Shown here in pieces: positions 55,253 to 63,931 of a DNA stretch of 64,000 nt; the stretch's first letter is position 1; every line of letters begins with the position of its first letter. The notes under the pieces were generated by a model. It saw nothing but the letters and a program-made list of their open reading frames with translations, was not told the DNA's origin and did no database searches. The stretch comes from Mycolicibacterium boenickei (lineage in GTDB: Bacteria > Actinomycetota > Actinomycetes > Mycobacteriales > Mycobacteriaceae). The stretch is taken from NCBI RefSeq assembly GCF_010731295.1, contig NZ_AP022579.1, positions 6,499,938-6,563,937 on the forward strand, written 5' to 3'. A program made the translations under genes and the position numbers.

Positions 55253-56299
55253 CTATCCGGGTACCGGGACCGCTTGCAGCACCTGGTCGATCACGGACTC
55301 CGGGGTGACCTTGGCGCTGACTGCCTCGAAGCCGAGGATGAGCCGGTGTCGCAACACCCGGTAGGCCACCTTGTGGATGTCCGGCGGCAGAACGTGATTG
55401 CGACCGGCGATCAGCGCGGCGGCGCGCGCCGCGCTGACGAAGGCGATCGTGGCGCGCGGGCTGGCGCCGTATTCGATCAGCCGGGCCACCTCCGGGCGCA
55501 GGAACTGATGCGGTTCACGGGTGACGTGGACGAGCCGGCTGACGTACTGCATCAGCAGCGGGTCCATGTGCACGTTGCGGGTGGTGATCTGCAGGCGCCG
55601 AATGGTTTCCAGGTTGACGACCGCCCGCGGCACGCCCGTGCGGTCGTAGACCCCGCGGTCTCGGCGCTGCAGCACCTCGACCTCCTCGTCGGGCGTCGGG
55701 TACCGCAGGACCTCTTTGAGCATGAACCGGTCGGTCTGGGCTTCCGACAGCGGGTAGGTGCCCTCCTGGTCGACGGGGTTCTGGGTGGCGATCACCAGGA
55801 ACGGCTCGGGCAGCGGGTATGTCGTTCCCGCGATGGTGGTTTGGCGTTCCTCCATCGCTTCGAGCATGGCGCTCTGCGATTTCGAGCTCGACCGGTTGAT
55901 CTCGTCGAGCAGCACGATGTTCGCGTGCACCGGGCCCAGCTGGGTCTTGAACTCCGCGGCGGTCGAATCGTAGATCTGGGTGCCCAGGATGTCGCTGGGC
56001 AGCAGGTCCGGCGTGCACTGGATCCGCTGGAAACTCCCCGCGATCGCATCCGAGAGGGTGCGCGCCGCTGTGGTTTTCGCCAGACCCGGCACGCTTTCGA
56101 GCAGAATGTGGCCGCCGCCGAGCAGGCCGATCAGCAGCGTCTCGCGCAGTTGCTCCTGCCCCACCACCTTGGCACCGAAGGCATAGCCGATCTCGCGGAC
56201 CGCCTGCATCGCGAGTTGCAGTTCCTGATTACCGGGCTGAACCCGGTTGGTCAGTGTCGTACGTTCCCCCGCATCCGCGCCGGGCTGTTGAAGTTCCAC
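55253..56299 (-). CDS. MoxR-family AAA+ ATPase
   Basis: AAA+ chaperone-like ATPase, 348 residues. It has VVGQEQLRETLLIGLLGGGH, Walker A ESVPGLAKTT (68-77), Walker B NIVLLDEINR (D132, E133), sensor 1 VIATQNPVDQEGTYPLSEAQ and arginine-bearing DRFMLKEVLRYP. MoxR proteins act with VWA proteins to mature or insert metal-binding or multisubunit complexes. The GTG at 56299 lies 5 bp after the preceding stop; upstream in-frame sequence belongs to that gene. Mycobacteria have several MoxR copies; I do not assign a number. Confidence 0.93.
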   Translation of the reverse strand: MELQQPGADAGERTTLTNRVQPGNQELQLAMQAVREIGYAFGAKVVGQEQLRETLLIGLLGGGHILLESVPGLAKTTAARTLSDAIAGSFQRIQCTPDLLPSDILGTQIYDSTAAEFKTQLGPVHANIVLLDEINRSSSKSQSAMLEAMEERQTTIAGTTYPLPEPFLVIATQNPVDQEGTYPLSEAQTDRFMLKEVLRYPTPDEEVEVLQRRDRGVYDRTGVPRAVVNLETIRRLQITTRNVHMDPLLMQYVSRLVHVTREPHQFLRPEVARLIEYGASPRATIAFVSAARAAALIAGRNHVLPPDIHKVAYRVLRHRLILGFEAVSAKVTPESVIDQVLQAVPVPG

Positions 56300-56304
56300 T
56301 AGGT

Positions 56305-57573
56305 CTAGTCCTTCTCGTAGATGTAGGTCGGGGGATTCTTGGTGAGATCGACATAGCCGCGCAGTTCGATCCGCACGTTCTCGTCGGTGATGGTGTCGCG
56401 CGGGTCGATACCCTGTGCGCTCAGCTTGAAATCGACAGCGCCGGTGATGTCGGCGTGGCCGTCGAGTCCGTCCCCGTAGACCTGCGACCCGATTCGCAGC
56501 ATCACCTTGTCGGTGTTGGTCGGCGGCGTCCAGCGTGCGGTCCCGTCGACGAGGTAGTAGCTGCGAATGTAGGCGTCGCCCTGTGGGCAGTTGGGCGGCG
56601 AGAGCGACGTGGACTTGGCGCACTCGGTCATCGCGTCCAGAATCGCCTTGTCGGCAGCCTTTTTCCCCTCCTCGCTGACTTCCAGTGCGAAGTCCGCCCT
56701 CTCCTCGGGCTCCTTGTACGAGGTTCCGGACAGCAGGTAAGCGTCCCGCCCGTACTTCAGGTCGATGTTCGGGTTGGTACTGGTCACCTCGATCGCCCCG
56801 GGGAACAGGTAGGCGATGCCCGAGGCGGGCAGCGGCTTGCCGAAAATGCTCACCGACTCCAGCAGCGCGCTGGAGCCCTCGGCCTTGTCCTTACCGAAAT
56901 TCAGTGAGTACGTCGGGTATTCGACCTTGAACAACCCGTCGGACGACTGCTTGACCGGGATCTCCTCATCGAGCGCCTGGTCGCCGAAATTGGCCAGGAC
57001 ATGCACGGTGCTGCTGTCCTCGCCGACGATCCGGACATCGGTGATCGGCATCTTCTCGATCTGCTTCTTGAGCACCTCGTCGGTGAGGAAGGTCTTGTCG
57101 GGCGGTTCGTTGATGCCGAACGACAGTGCCTTTTCGGCATCACCTTTTGCCAGCGCCTTCAGATAGCCCTTGACCGCGCCGCCGGCCGTGGTGGCATCCG
57201 AATCGGAATCCCCGACGGACACAACGATCCCGACGACCACCGCGACGATGACCACCACCGCACCGGCGACGATGCCGAACAGCCTGCGCCGATTCTTGGG
57301 CGGGGCGCTGTAGGACGGCGGCTGGAAGGACGGGGCGCCAAAGGCGGGTGCGCCACCCGGAAAGGGCGCGTTGCCCGGCGGATTCGGGTAGCCACCACCG
57401 GAGAACGGCGGTGGGCCGGAGGGGCCGGGCGGCGGGGCGCCGAAGCCGCCACCGAAACCACCGCTCCCCGTTGGGGGTCCGGGTACATACGGAGGTGGCG
57501 GCGGGAAGGCCTGCGGTGGCTGCGGCGCACCACCGCTGCCACCGATGGGATTGTCTCCCCCGAAGTTGGTCAC
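56305..57573 (-). CDS. Single-pass membrane protein with Pro/Gly-rich tail, paralog 3 of 3
   Basis: A 422-residue protein: about 95 residues of Pro/Gly-rich cytoplasmic tail, a basic stop (KNRRR), one membrane helix (LFGIVAGAVVVIVAVVVGIV) and a 300-residue extracytoplasmic domain. The domain begins GGAVKGYLKALAKGDAEKAL, then LTDEVLKKQIEKMPITDVRI, and has a Cys pair in MTECAKSTSLSPPNC. The same blocks occur in the two genes upstream, so the three arose by tandem duplication. The N-terminal block resembles DUF4878/lumazine-binding-like domains. GTG start with GGGAGG upstream. It lies 5 bp before moxR. Confidence 0.75.
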   Translation of the reverse strand: MTNFGGDNPIGGSGGAPQPPQAFPPPPPYVPGPPTGSGGFGGGFGAPPPGPSGPPPFSGGGYPNPPGNAPFPGGAPAFGAPSFQPPSYSAPPKNRRRLFGIVAGAVVVIVAVVVGIVVSVGDSDSDATTAGGAVKGYLKALAKGDAEKALSFGINEPPDKTFLTDEVLKKQIEKMPITDVRIVGEDSSTVHVLANFGDQALDEEIPVKQSSDGLFKVEYPTYSLNFGKDKAEGSSALLESVSIFGKPLPASGIAYLFPGAIEVTSTNPNIDLKYGRDAYLLSGTSYKEPEERADFALEVSEEGKKAADKAILDAMTECAKSTSLSPPNCPQGDAYIRSYYLVDGTARWTPPTNTDKVMLRIGSQVYGDGLDGHADITGAVDFKLSAQGIDPRDTITDENVRIELRGYVDLTKNPPTYIYEKD

Positions 57574-57601
57574 CGCGCCTCCCTGTCGATCAACGCCGTC
57601 A

Positions 57602-58813
57602 TCACCGGTCCAGGAACACTCTCGGCGGCTGCTCGCCGAGGTTCACCTTGACCTGGTCCGAGATCCCGAGATCGACGTCGACCGGCTGCCCGGTGGACTT
57701 CTGCACCACATTGATCGGGACGCTGAGGCTGCCGATCTGCACCAGGCTGGTGTGATCGGGAAGCCTGAAGAGGTCCGGTGGCAGGTCGTACGGGCGGCTC
57801 ACCCGGATCGTGCTCGGGTCGTACAACGACGCCCAGCTGCCGTTGACGAGTGTCTTGCAGTCATCGGATTTGTCGCCGCCCGGGTTCAAGCACTTGTCGA
57901 TCCATGCCCGCAGCGCGTCTTGGGCGGCTTTGAGCCCTTGTTCGCTCATCGAGAACTTCGGCTCGACCGTGGTGGGCATGAACGTTCTGATGTCTTCGAA
58001 GGTGGTCGGCGGGAGCGCGTTGATGTTGAGATACGGGGTGGCAGCGCCCATCTGGAGGTAGCCGGGAAACACGTAGAAGTGCTTGCTCTTCGGCAATGGC
58101 TTGCCGAACACCGTCAGGGCAGCGTCCGCCTCCGCGTCTCCGTATCCGGCGATGTCTTCGGTGGTGCCGTTGACGAATGCCGTGGCCAGCTTCCACTGGT
58201 TGTCGACCACGACCATGTCGAGTTCGCCTTCGGTGCGCTGGCCACCGAACTTCGCGGCGACCTTCACCACGGCCGTCCGCTTGTCGGCGTCGGGCAGGTC
58301 TTTCTGCTCGACCACCTCGGCATCGGTGATCGGCAGCTTCTCCAACTGCATCTTCAAGATGTCGTTGGTCAGGAAGGCAGTGGTCGCCGGTTCCGTCGCG
58401 CTCAGATCCAGCGCCGCCTGGGCGTCACCCCGCGACAGCGCTTCCAGGTACGCCTTGGCGACGTCGACCGGTGATCCGCTGGGATTGAAGCTGCCGCCGT
58501 CCTCGCCCTTGTTCATCAGGAACGCCAGGATGACCGCGATCACGGTGAGCACCGCGACGGTGGCCCCGGCGGTGATGATCAGCGGCTTGCGGTTGTTGCC
58601 CGGCCGCCCCGGAGTCGGCGTCACGGATGGGGGTCCGCCAAATCCCTGCGGGGAGTTCGTGTTCGGAGCCGGCGGTGGACCGCCGAAGGTCGGCGGTGGT
58701 CCACCAACGGGTGCGGCGCCGCCGAAGCCTGATTGCGGCACCGGTTGATCGAAACGCGGCGGTGGGGCGCCCCTCGTCGGGTCCGGCCCGGGCCAGTTCG
58801 AGAAATTCGTCAC
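57602..58813 (-). CDS. Single-pass membrane protein with Pro/Gly-rich tail, paralog 2 of 3
   Basis: A 403-residue paralog of its neighbours. A Pro/Gly-rich tail (about 75 residues) starting TNFSNWPGPDPTRGAPPPRF precedes a membrane helix (PLIITAGATVAVLTVIAVIL) and the shared extracytoplasmic domain: PVDVAKAYLEALSRGDAQAA, LTNDILKMQLEKLPITDAEV and the Cys pair in IDKCLNPGGDKSDDC. GTG start with GGAGAA upstream; 28 bp separate it from paralog 3 and 16 bp from paralog 1. Function unknown; location outside the membrane is inferred from charge and the Cys pair. Confidence 0.75.
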   Translation of the reverse strand: MTNFSNWPGPDPTRGAPPPRFDQPVPQSGFGGAAPVGGPPPTFGGPPPAPNTNSPQGFGGPPSVTPTPGRPGNNRKPLIITAGATVAVLTVIAVILAFLMNKGEDGGSFNPSGSPVDVAKAYLEALSRGDAQAALDLSATEPATTAFLTNDILKMQLEKLPITDAEVVEQKDLPDADKRTAVVKVAAKFGGQRTEGELDMVVVDNQWKLATAFVNGTTEDIAGYGDAEADAALTVFGKPLPKSKHFYVFPGYLQMGAATPYLNINALPPTTFEDIRTFMPTTVEPKFSMSEQGLKAAQDALRAWIDKCLNPGGDKSDDCKTLVNGSWASLYDPSTIRVSRPYDLPPDLFRLPDHTSLVQIGSLSVPINVVQKSTGQPVDVDLGISDQVKVNLGEQPPRVFLDR

Positions 58814-58829
58814 GTTGGTTTCTCCGCGC

Positions 58830-60153
58830 TCAGGCTCTGTCGAAATCGACGATGGGCGGGTTCTGGGTCAGGTCGGCGTTGCCGAACACGGTCGCCAAGA
58901 AGGTTCCGGTTTCGGTTGAGCCCGACTGGGTTCGGACAGAGATACCGAATTCGGCGTTACCGATGATCATGACCTTTCCCGTCTTCGGGTCCATGAAGTT
59001 GATGGTGAGCGCGTCGAGGTTGGCCGGAGCGGTCCATTTCGCGGAATCGGCCACGAAGTCGGATCGAGCCGCCTTGTTCGGGCATTTCGGCGGTTCCAGA
59101 CTCGAGCTGCTGGCGCACTCGTCCAACGCCTTTTTCAAGGCGTCCTTCACCATCTGGCGGCCTTGGTCACTGATCTTGAAATCGGGGAACACCAGCTTGC
59201 TCATGGTCGAGATCTCGTACAGCGACGGATCCGTCCTGCCGACGGCAGGCGAATTGCCGACGTCGATGGCCGGGTTCGAACTGCCGAGCTGGATCAGGCC
59301 GGGGAAGATGTAGGCCTTGTTGCTCTTGGGAACCGGCTTGTCCCACACCGTGATGTATTTGGCGAGTTCGGGACTCGTGTTGTCGATGTTGAATTCCACT
59401 GTCATCGCAGCCGATTTCAGCTTCCAGCCCTGGCCCGGTGGCGGCTTCTCCAGGCGGATGCTCTGATCGCTGTCGACGCCGCCGACCTTCGCGATCACGT
59501 GTACCAGGGCACCGCCGTCACCCATGGGGAGGTCGGCGAGAACCTTGACGTCGGTGATGGGGAATTTCTCCATCTGCTTCTTGAGGATCTCGTCGGTGAG
59601 CATCGACGTGTCCGGCGGCTGGTCGCGTCCCAGCGCCAACGCCGCCTTCGCGTCGCCATTCTGCAGGGCCTCCAGATAGGCCGTCACCGCCTCGCCGGCC
59701 GTACCCGTGCCGCCCTCGTCCGCACCGCCGCCGCCGAAGACCATGAAGCCGCCGGCCACGAGGGCCGCGACCACCGCGACGGCGCCCGCGCCGAGCAGGA
59801 TCTGGCGTCTCCGCTTGCCGGACGGGAGCCGCAACAGGGGCTTGCGGGCCGGCTTGGGGGTGGGCATCGGTAGGTATCCGGGGCCACCGGGCGGCTGCCC
59901 GGGAAACGGTGGCTGGTTGCCGAACGGACCGGGCTGCGGTGCGCCGGGGCCCCACTGCGGAGGAGGAGGCGGCGACGACGGTGGCGGAGGCGGTGGCAGT
60001 CGTGGCCCACCGAACTGCTGCCCGCCGGCGGGCGCTCGGGAACTGCGGCCCGGGGTTGGCACCCCAGCCGCCTTGATGCGGTGGTTGATTTTGCGGGCCC
60101 GGCCCCGGTTGTCCCGCGAACGGGCCGGGGCCGCCGTAACCCCCGCCTGTCAC
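58830..60153 (-). CDS. Single-pass membrane protein with Pro/Gly-rich tail, paralog 1 of 3 (frame break)
   Basis: First gene of the MoxR/Bat-type operon, about 440 residues after repair. GTG 60153 opens MTGGGYGGPGPFAGQPGPGP; near 60031 the frame changes before APAGGQQFGG, best explained by one lost base in a G-run. The rest has the basic KRRRQ stop, membrane helix (ILLGAGAVAVVAALVAGGFM) and the shared blocks AVTAYLEALQNGDAKAALAL, LTDEILKKQMEKFPITDVKV and the Cys pair ECASSSSLEPPKC. An alternative is that the gene starts at 60062 in one frame, losing the front of the tail. Confidence 0.7.
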
Positions 60154-60456
60154 AGGCTCGTCCCGACAGTCAGCATCGATCGCACCGCATCCCTCGAATC
60201 GTTCACCGCCGACCAGACCTTCGCGCGGTGTCTGGTAGCCACCGGGCAGTGACCGTGAAAATCGTAACCACAGCTGACGGGCTTCACAGGCACTAATTTC
60301 CCGATCGCCCGGCCGCGGGTCGAGCAATTTGCCGCGTTCGCACCCCCGGGGCCTAGGGCAAGATCAATCGCGGCGCGTCGGGCCGTGATCGAACGGTGCC
60401 GCGCGACCGGCACGATCACTTTCAACCCGGTCGACAGGATTGAACGAGGGGGCGCA
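60154..60456. other. Intergenic region between divergent transcripts
   Basis: About 300 bases between the first MoxR/Bat-operon gene (minus) and the lipoprotein gene (plus); it must carry both promoters. A minus-strand TACGAT at 60261-60266 fits a -10 element, but the -35 is weak. No gene or hairpin is evident. Confidence 0.45.
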
Positions 60457-61215
60457 GTGCGGGGCGTGGTGGGTTTGCTTGGAGCCGTTCTGCTGTTGGC
60501 GGGATGCTCGCAGAGTGTCGGTGGCTCGGCCGACGAGGCCACGACGTCGGCGGCCGCTCCGGCTCCGCCCACTGCCCCGGGAGCGGACCCGATCGCGTCG
60601 GCGCGCGCGGCGCTGCTGACCCCGGGCGAGCTGGGTGAGATCATCGGCGACACCGACATGAAGCAGACCGCGACGTTCAGTCAACCCGGGCAGTCTTCGA
60701 ACGGCATCGAGCCCCGTGACTGCGCGGCCCGCCTGCTGTTTCAGGAGGCCGTGGGTGCCGACGGCTACCAGGCCGTGGTCGGCGACAACACCCGCGGCGC
60801 GCGGGGCCAGTCGGCGGCCCAGCTGATCCAGGTGTTTCCGGAGACTTCACCGGTGTGGCCGGAGCCGGGCCGTCAGGCACTGCGGGTGGCCGGCAACACC
60901 GTGCGGATGATGAACGACGAGCAGTGCCGCGCGGGCGTCGTCTTCACCACCACCGCCAAGGACGTCACCCAGCACTGGACCGCCGGGCCGGTCACCGCGG
61001 ACAACCCGGAAGCCCTGCCCGACCCGCGCCGCGACACCGCCCGCGGGGGCGGCGGCGTCGCGCGGCAGGGAGCGCAGGCCCGCAACTGCTATCACGCCGT
61101 CCTGGCCCGCGGCAGCGCCGTCGTCGAGTCGATCGTCTGCGGGGACGGCGACTCGCAGGCGCAGGCCAATCAGGTCATCGACCGGATCGCAGCCAAGCTG
61201 CCGGCGCCGAAGTAG
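60457..61215 (+). CDS. Lipoprotein with PknH-like sensor domain
   Basis: A 252-residue lipoprotein. The lipobox LLLAGC places the modified Cys at residue 17, followed by an Ala/Thr/Pro-rich linker and a domain beginning ARAALLTPGELGEIIGDTDM that resembles the extracellular PknH_C/sensor domain of mycobacteria, with paired cysteines (EPRDCAARLLF with DEQCRAGVVF; QARNCYHAVL with VESIVCGDGD). GTG 60457 has GAGGGGG upstream; the longer frame to 60385 would bury the signal. It probably sits on the outer face of the plasma membrane. Convergent with the L,D-transpeptidase gene. Confidence 0.8.
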   Translation: MRGVVGLLGAVLLLAGCSQSVGGSADEATTSAAAPAPPTAPGADPIASARAALLTPGELGEIIGDTDMKQTATFSQPGQSSNGIEPRDCAARLLFQEAVGADGYQAVVGDNTRGARGQSAAQLIQVFPETSPVWPEPGRQALRVAGNTVRMMNDEQCRAGVVFTTTAKDVTQHWTAGPVTADNPEALPDPRRDTARGGGGVARQGAQARNCYHAVLARGSAVVESIVCGDGDSQAQANQVIDRIAAKLPAPK

Positions 61216-61230
61216 ACCGGGCCGGGTCGC

Positions 61231-62480
61231 TCAGCGCAGGGCGCTGCCCTTGACCCACTCGGCCCAGGGCACGGACCAGTCGCCGTTGTTGGTGGGTTTG
61301 AGCGGGTCGCCGCCGGTGTTGCGGATCTCGACGATGTCGCCGGGCACCGAGAAGTTGTAGAACCACTCGGCGTTCTCGCCGCTGAGGTTCAGACAGCCGT
61401 GGCTGACGTTCTCCTTGCCCTGCGCCCAGATGGTCGAGTTCAGCTGGTGCAGGTAGATGCCGTCGATGCTGATCCGGGTGGCCCACGGGATGGTCGTCTT
61501 GTAGCCGAGCCGCGAGTTGACGGGCAGGCCGTAGGTCGACGAGTCCATGATCACCGGGTTGGCCTTGTCCATCACGGTGTAGATGCCGCGCGGGGTCCAG
61601 AAGCTCATCGTGGTGCCGCCGACGGTCTCGGTTCCACCCATGCCCATCGATGTCGGCATGGTGCGCACGAGCTTGCCGTTGTCGTAGACCCTGACCTGTT
61701 TGTCGGTGTCGTCGGCGACCGTGACGTGGGAGGGGCCGATGGTGAACGTCACCTTCTCGTCCTGCGCGCCGTAGAGGTCGTCGCCGAGTTTGGCGCCGTA
61801 GATGCCGGCGTCGACGGTGACCTTGGTGCCCGGGGCGTAGTACTTCTCCGGGCGCCAGTGCGCGGTCTGATCGTCGATCCAGTTCCACGACCCGAGGGCC
61901 TTGGGCTCGGTGATCACCTTCATCCGGTTCTCGGCGGTGGCCTTGTCGGTGACCGGCTCGTCGAAGCGCGCGACGACCACCATGCCGACGCCGTAGGTGG
62001 CGCCGTCCTGCAGCGGGGCGTAGTTGGTGCCGTTGAGGTAGACGCGGGCCTGGTAGCCCGGCGTCACGGTGCTGAACGAGACGGTCTTGCGGGTCGGCAT
62101 GCCGCCGGGACCGCGAGCGTCCACCTTCAGTGTGGGGTGCGCCCATAGCCGAGCGTGGTGGTCGGCTTCCAGGTCCTGGCGTCGGGGTGAGGACGCCGGG
62201 GATCTCCTGCCGGCGTCGTTGAGCATCGTCACCCGGGCGACGGTGCCGGTGTCGGCGGTGACCATGACCCGGGCGAGCGGATCGACCTCGGCGTCAGGCT
62301 TGGGGTGATGGTCAGTCGGGCCGGCTCGGTGGGTGAGGGCTGAGGGACGCCTTGTGGCGGCGCGGCCAACGTCTGGCAGTGCTCGGCGCAGTCCGGCAGG
62401 GCCGAGACAACGACACCACCTGACACGGCCAACACAGCGAGTGCGACCGCGAGGTAGGCACGACGAACAGACGTCAACAT
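61231..62480 (-). CDS. L,D-transpeptidase (YkuD domain), several frame breaks near the 5' end
   Basis: Peptidoglycan 3-3 cross-linking enzyme, about 415 residues after repair. An N-terminal signal (MLTSVRRAYLAVALAVLAVS) and Ig-like domain (VDARGPGGMPTRKTVSFSTV) precede the YkuD catalytic domain with GGTTMSFWTPRGIYTVMDK, IDGIYLHQLNSTIWAQGKEN and the motif SHGCLNLS containing the nucleophile Cys. The observed frame stays open upstream but is wrong there: joins near 62135, 62179, 62206 and 62303, each adding one base (mostly in G-runs), restore PKPDAEVDPLARV, EIPGVLTP and RTWKPTTTLGYGRT. ATG 62480 is the natural start. Confidence 0.85.
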
Positions 62481-62663
62481 CACTCCAATGTGGTTCGGCG
62501 AGGGCCATATTGATCGAGGTTCCGATCGTGCGTAAATCGTAGCCGGACCGCTTGGTGTTCGGCGCAACGGCCACCGGATGTGGGCGAGTCGTGATCGGGT
62601 CGTTGTGCGGGCGCCAGGCACGGAACGCGTCTAGCCCAGAGGCTGCGCCGACATGGCCCGATG

Positions 62664-63201
62664 CTAGGCAGCGCCTCCGACACTTGCCTGTAGGTATGCG
62701 ATCGCCGCGTCGGGTTCCTCGGTGACGAACACCAGGTCGTCCAACGGTACGGGCAGGAAGCCGTCCTGCTCCATCCGCCGCAACTGGATCACCAGGCCGT
62801 CGTAGAAGCCTGCGGTGTTCAGCAGCACCACGGGCTTGTCGTGATGCCGGTGTTTGCGCAGTTCCAATATCTCGGTGGCTTCGTCGAGGGTGCCCAGGCC
62901 GCCGGCCATCACCACCAGCGCATCGGAACGCGCCAGCAGTGTCGCCTTGCGTTGGGCGAGGTCCGCGGTGATCACCATCTCGTCGGCCCCATCTCTGGCG
63001 TGCGACCGCAGAAACTCAACCGAGATCCCGACCAGGCGGCCGCCGCTGCTCTGCACCCCGTCGGCCACGACCTTCATCAGTCCCTTGTCCGAACCTCCCC
63101 ACACCAGCGTGTGGCCGCCATGGCCGAGGAGTTCGGCGAAGGCCCGTTCCGGTGTAGCGGTCATCGAGGTCGGCGGCGGAGAGGAAGACGCAGATGTTCA
63201 T
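62664..63201 (-). CDS. LOG family (TIGR00730-type) Rossmann protein, frame break near the start
   Basis: Rossmann-fold protein of the LOG/lysine-decarboxylase-like family, about 178 residues. It has GHGGHTLVWGGSDKGLMKVV, GISVEFLRSH, SDALVVMAGGLGTLDEATEI and HDKPVVLLNTAGFYDGL. The nucleotide motif reads AGGLGTLDE instead of PGGxGTxxE. The N-terminus MNICVFLSAADLDDRY is in another frame; the break near 63151 needs two added bases or one removed. Members release free cytokinin-type bases from nucleotides. The gene runs toward the L,D-transpeptidase on the same strand. Confidence 0.82.
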
Positions 63202-63259
63202 CACGAACGATCATGCCTTCCGGCACCGCACGCCTTCGACTGTTGACCACCTCTGTGGT

Positions 63260-63277
63260 GGTATCAAACCGGTATCA
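63260..63277. promoter_or_regulatory. Direct repeats, putative antitoxin operator
   Basis: GGTATCA occurs at 63260-63266 and 63271-63277, 8 bp before the antitoxin start. Antitoxin-like DNA-binding proteins often bind such repeats to control their own operon. Confidence 0.45.
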
Positions 63278-63284
63278 TCGGGTC

Positions 63285-63491
63285 ATGGGTATGACTCTGC
63301 GGACGAGTGACGAACAGACCGAGGCGCTGCGTCGGCAGGCCGCTGCCGAAGGGCGGTCAATGCAGGCTGTCGCGCTGTCCGCTATCGATGAGTACATCGC
63401 CCGTCGAGCGCACAAGTCCAAGGTTCAGTCGGCGCTGCAACGCGTCGTCGCCGAGGAAGCCGGGGTTCTGGAGCGCCTCAAGGACGCATGA
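63285..63491 (+). CDS. Antitoxin-like protein paired with Doc toxin
   Basis: A 68-residue protein just upstream of and overlapping the Doc gene (ATGA). MGMTLRTSDEQTEALRRQAA with EGRSMQAVALSAIDEYIARR looks like a ribbon-helix-helix DNA-binding module, followed by a helical tail (ALQRVVAEEAGVLERLKDA) that would wrap the toxin. This is the usual antitoxin position and size; a Phd-type fold is not obvious. ATG 63285 or 63291. Confidence 0.78.
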   Translation: MGMTLRTSDEQTEALRRQAAAEGRSMQAVALSAIDEYIARRAHKSKVQSALQRVVAEEAGVLERLKDA

Positions 63492-63871
63492 TCGAATACC
63501 TGGATCTCGACGACCTCCTCGAGATTGCCCGTCACGCAGTAGGAGAAGACGTCAAGGTCGGGGACTACGGGCTGCTCGAATCGGCGCTCGCCCGGCCGCG
63601 CGCATCAGTCTTCGGTGAAGACGCCTACCCCGAGCTGCACCTCAAGGCCGCCGCACTGTTGCATTCGCTGGCCCGCAACTACGCACTGGTCGATGGCAAC
63701 AAGCGGCTGGCATGGACAGCCTGCCTGACATTCCTCGGCCTCAACGGCCAATGGATCACGGCACCTGAGGACGATCGCTTCGACTTCGTGATCCGAGTCG
63801 CCACGGGCGCAGAGGCTGACCTGGACGAGATCGCCGCGCAGCTTCGCGCATGGAGCGGCTCGTCCGAATAG
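63488..63871 (+). CDS. Death-on-curing (Doc/Fic) family toxin, variant active site
   Basis: Doc-type Fic-fold toxin, 127 residues. Doc phosphorylates elongation factor Tu in the studied case. The family motif is present as LARNYALVDGNKRLAW, but the first position is Tyr65 where Doc/Fic proteins have the catalytic His; D69, N71, K72 and R73 are retained. The gene overlaps the antitoxin by 4 bp. Activity is therefore doubtful, though the rest of the fold (LLESALARPRASVFGEDAYP, HLKAAALLHS) is normal. Confidence 0.87.
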   Translation: MIEYLDLDDLLEIARHAVGEDVKVGDYGLLESALARPRASVFGEDAYPELHLKAAALLHSLARNYALVDGNKRLAWTACLTFLGLNGQWITAPEDDRFDFVIRVATGAEADLDEIAAQLRAWSGSSE

Positions 63872-63931
63872 CGGGCACCGCGAGCTCAATTACTGGTTTG
63901 CGCCTCAACCGCCATACCATCGCTTATCGAC

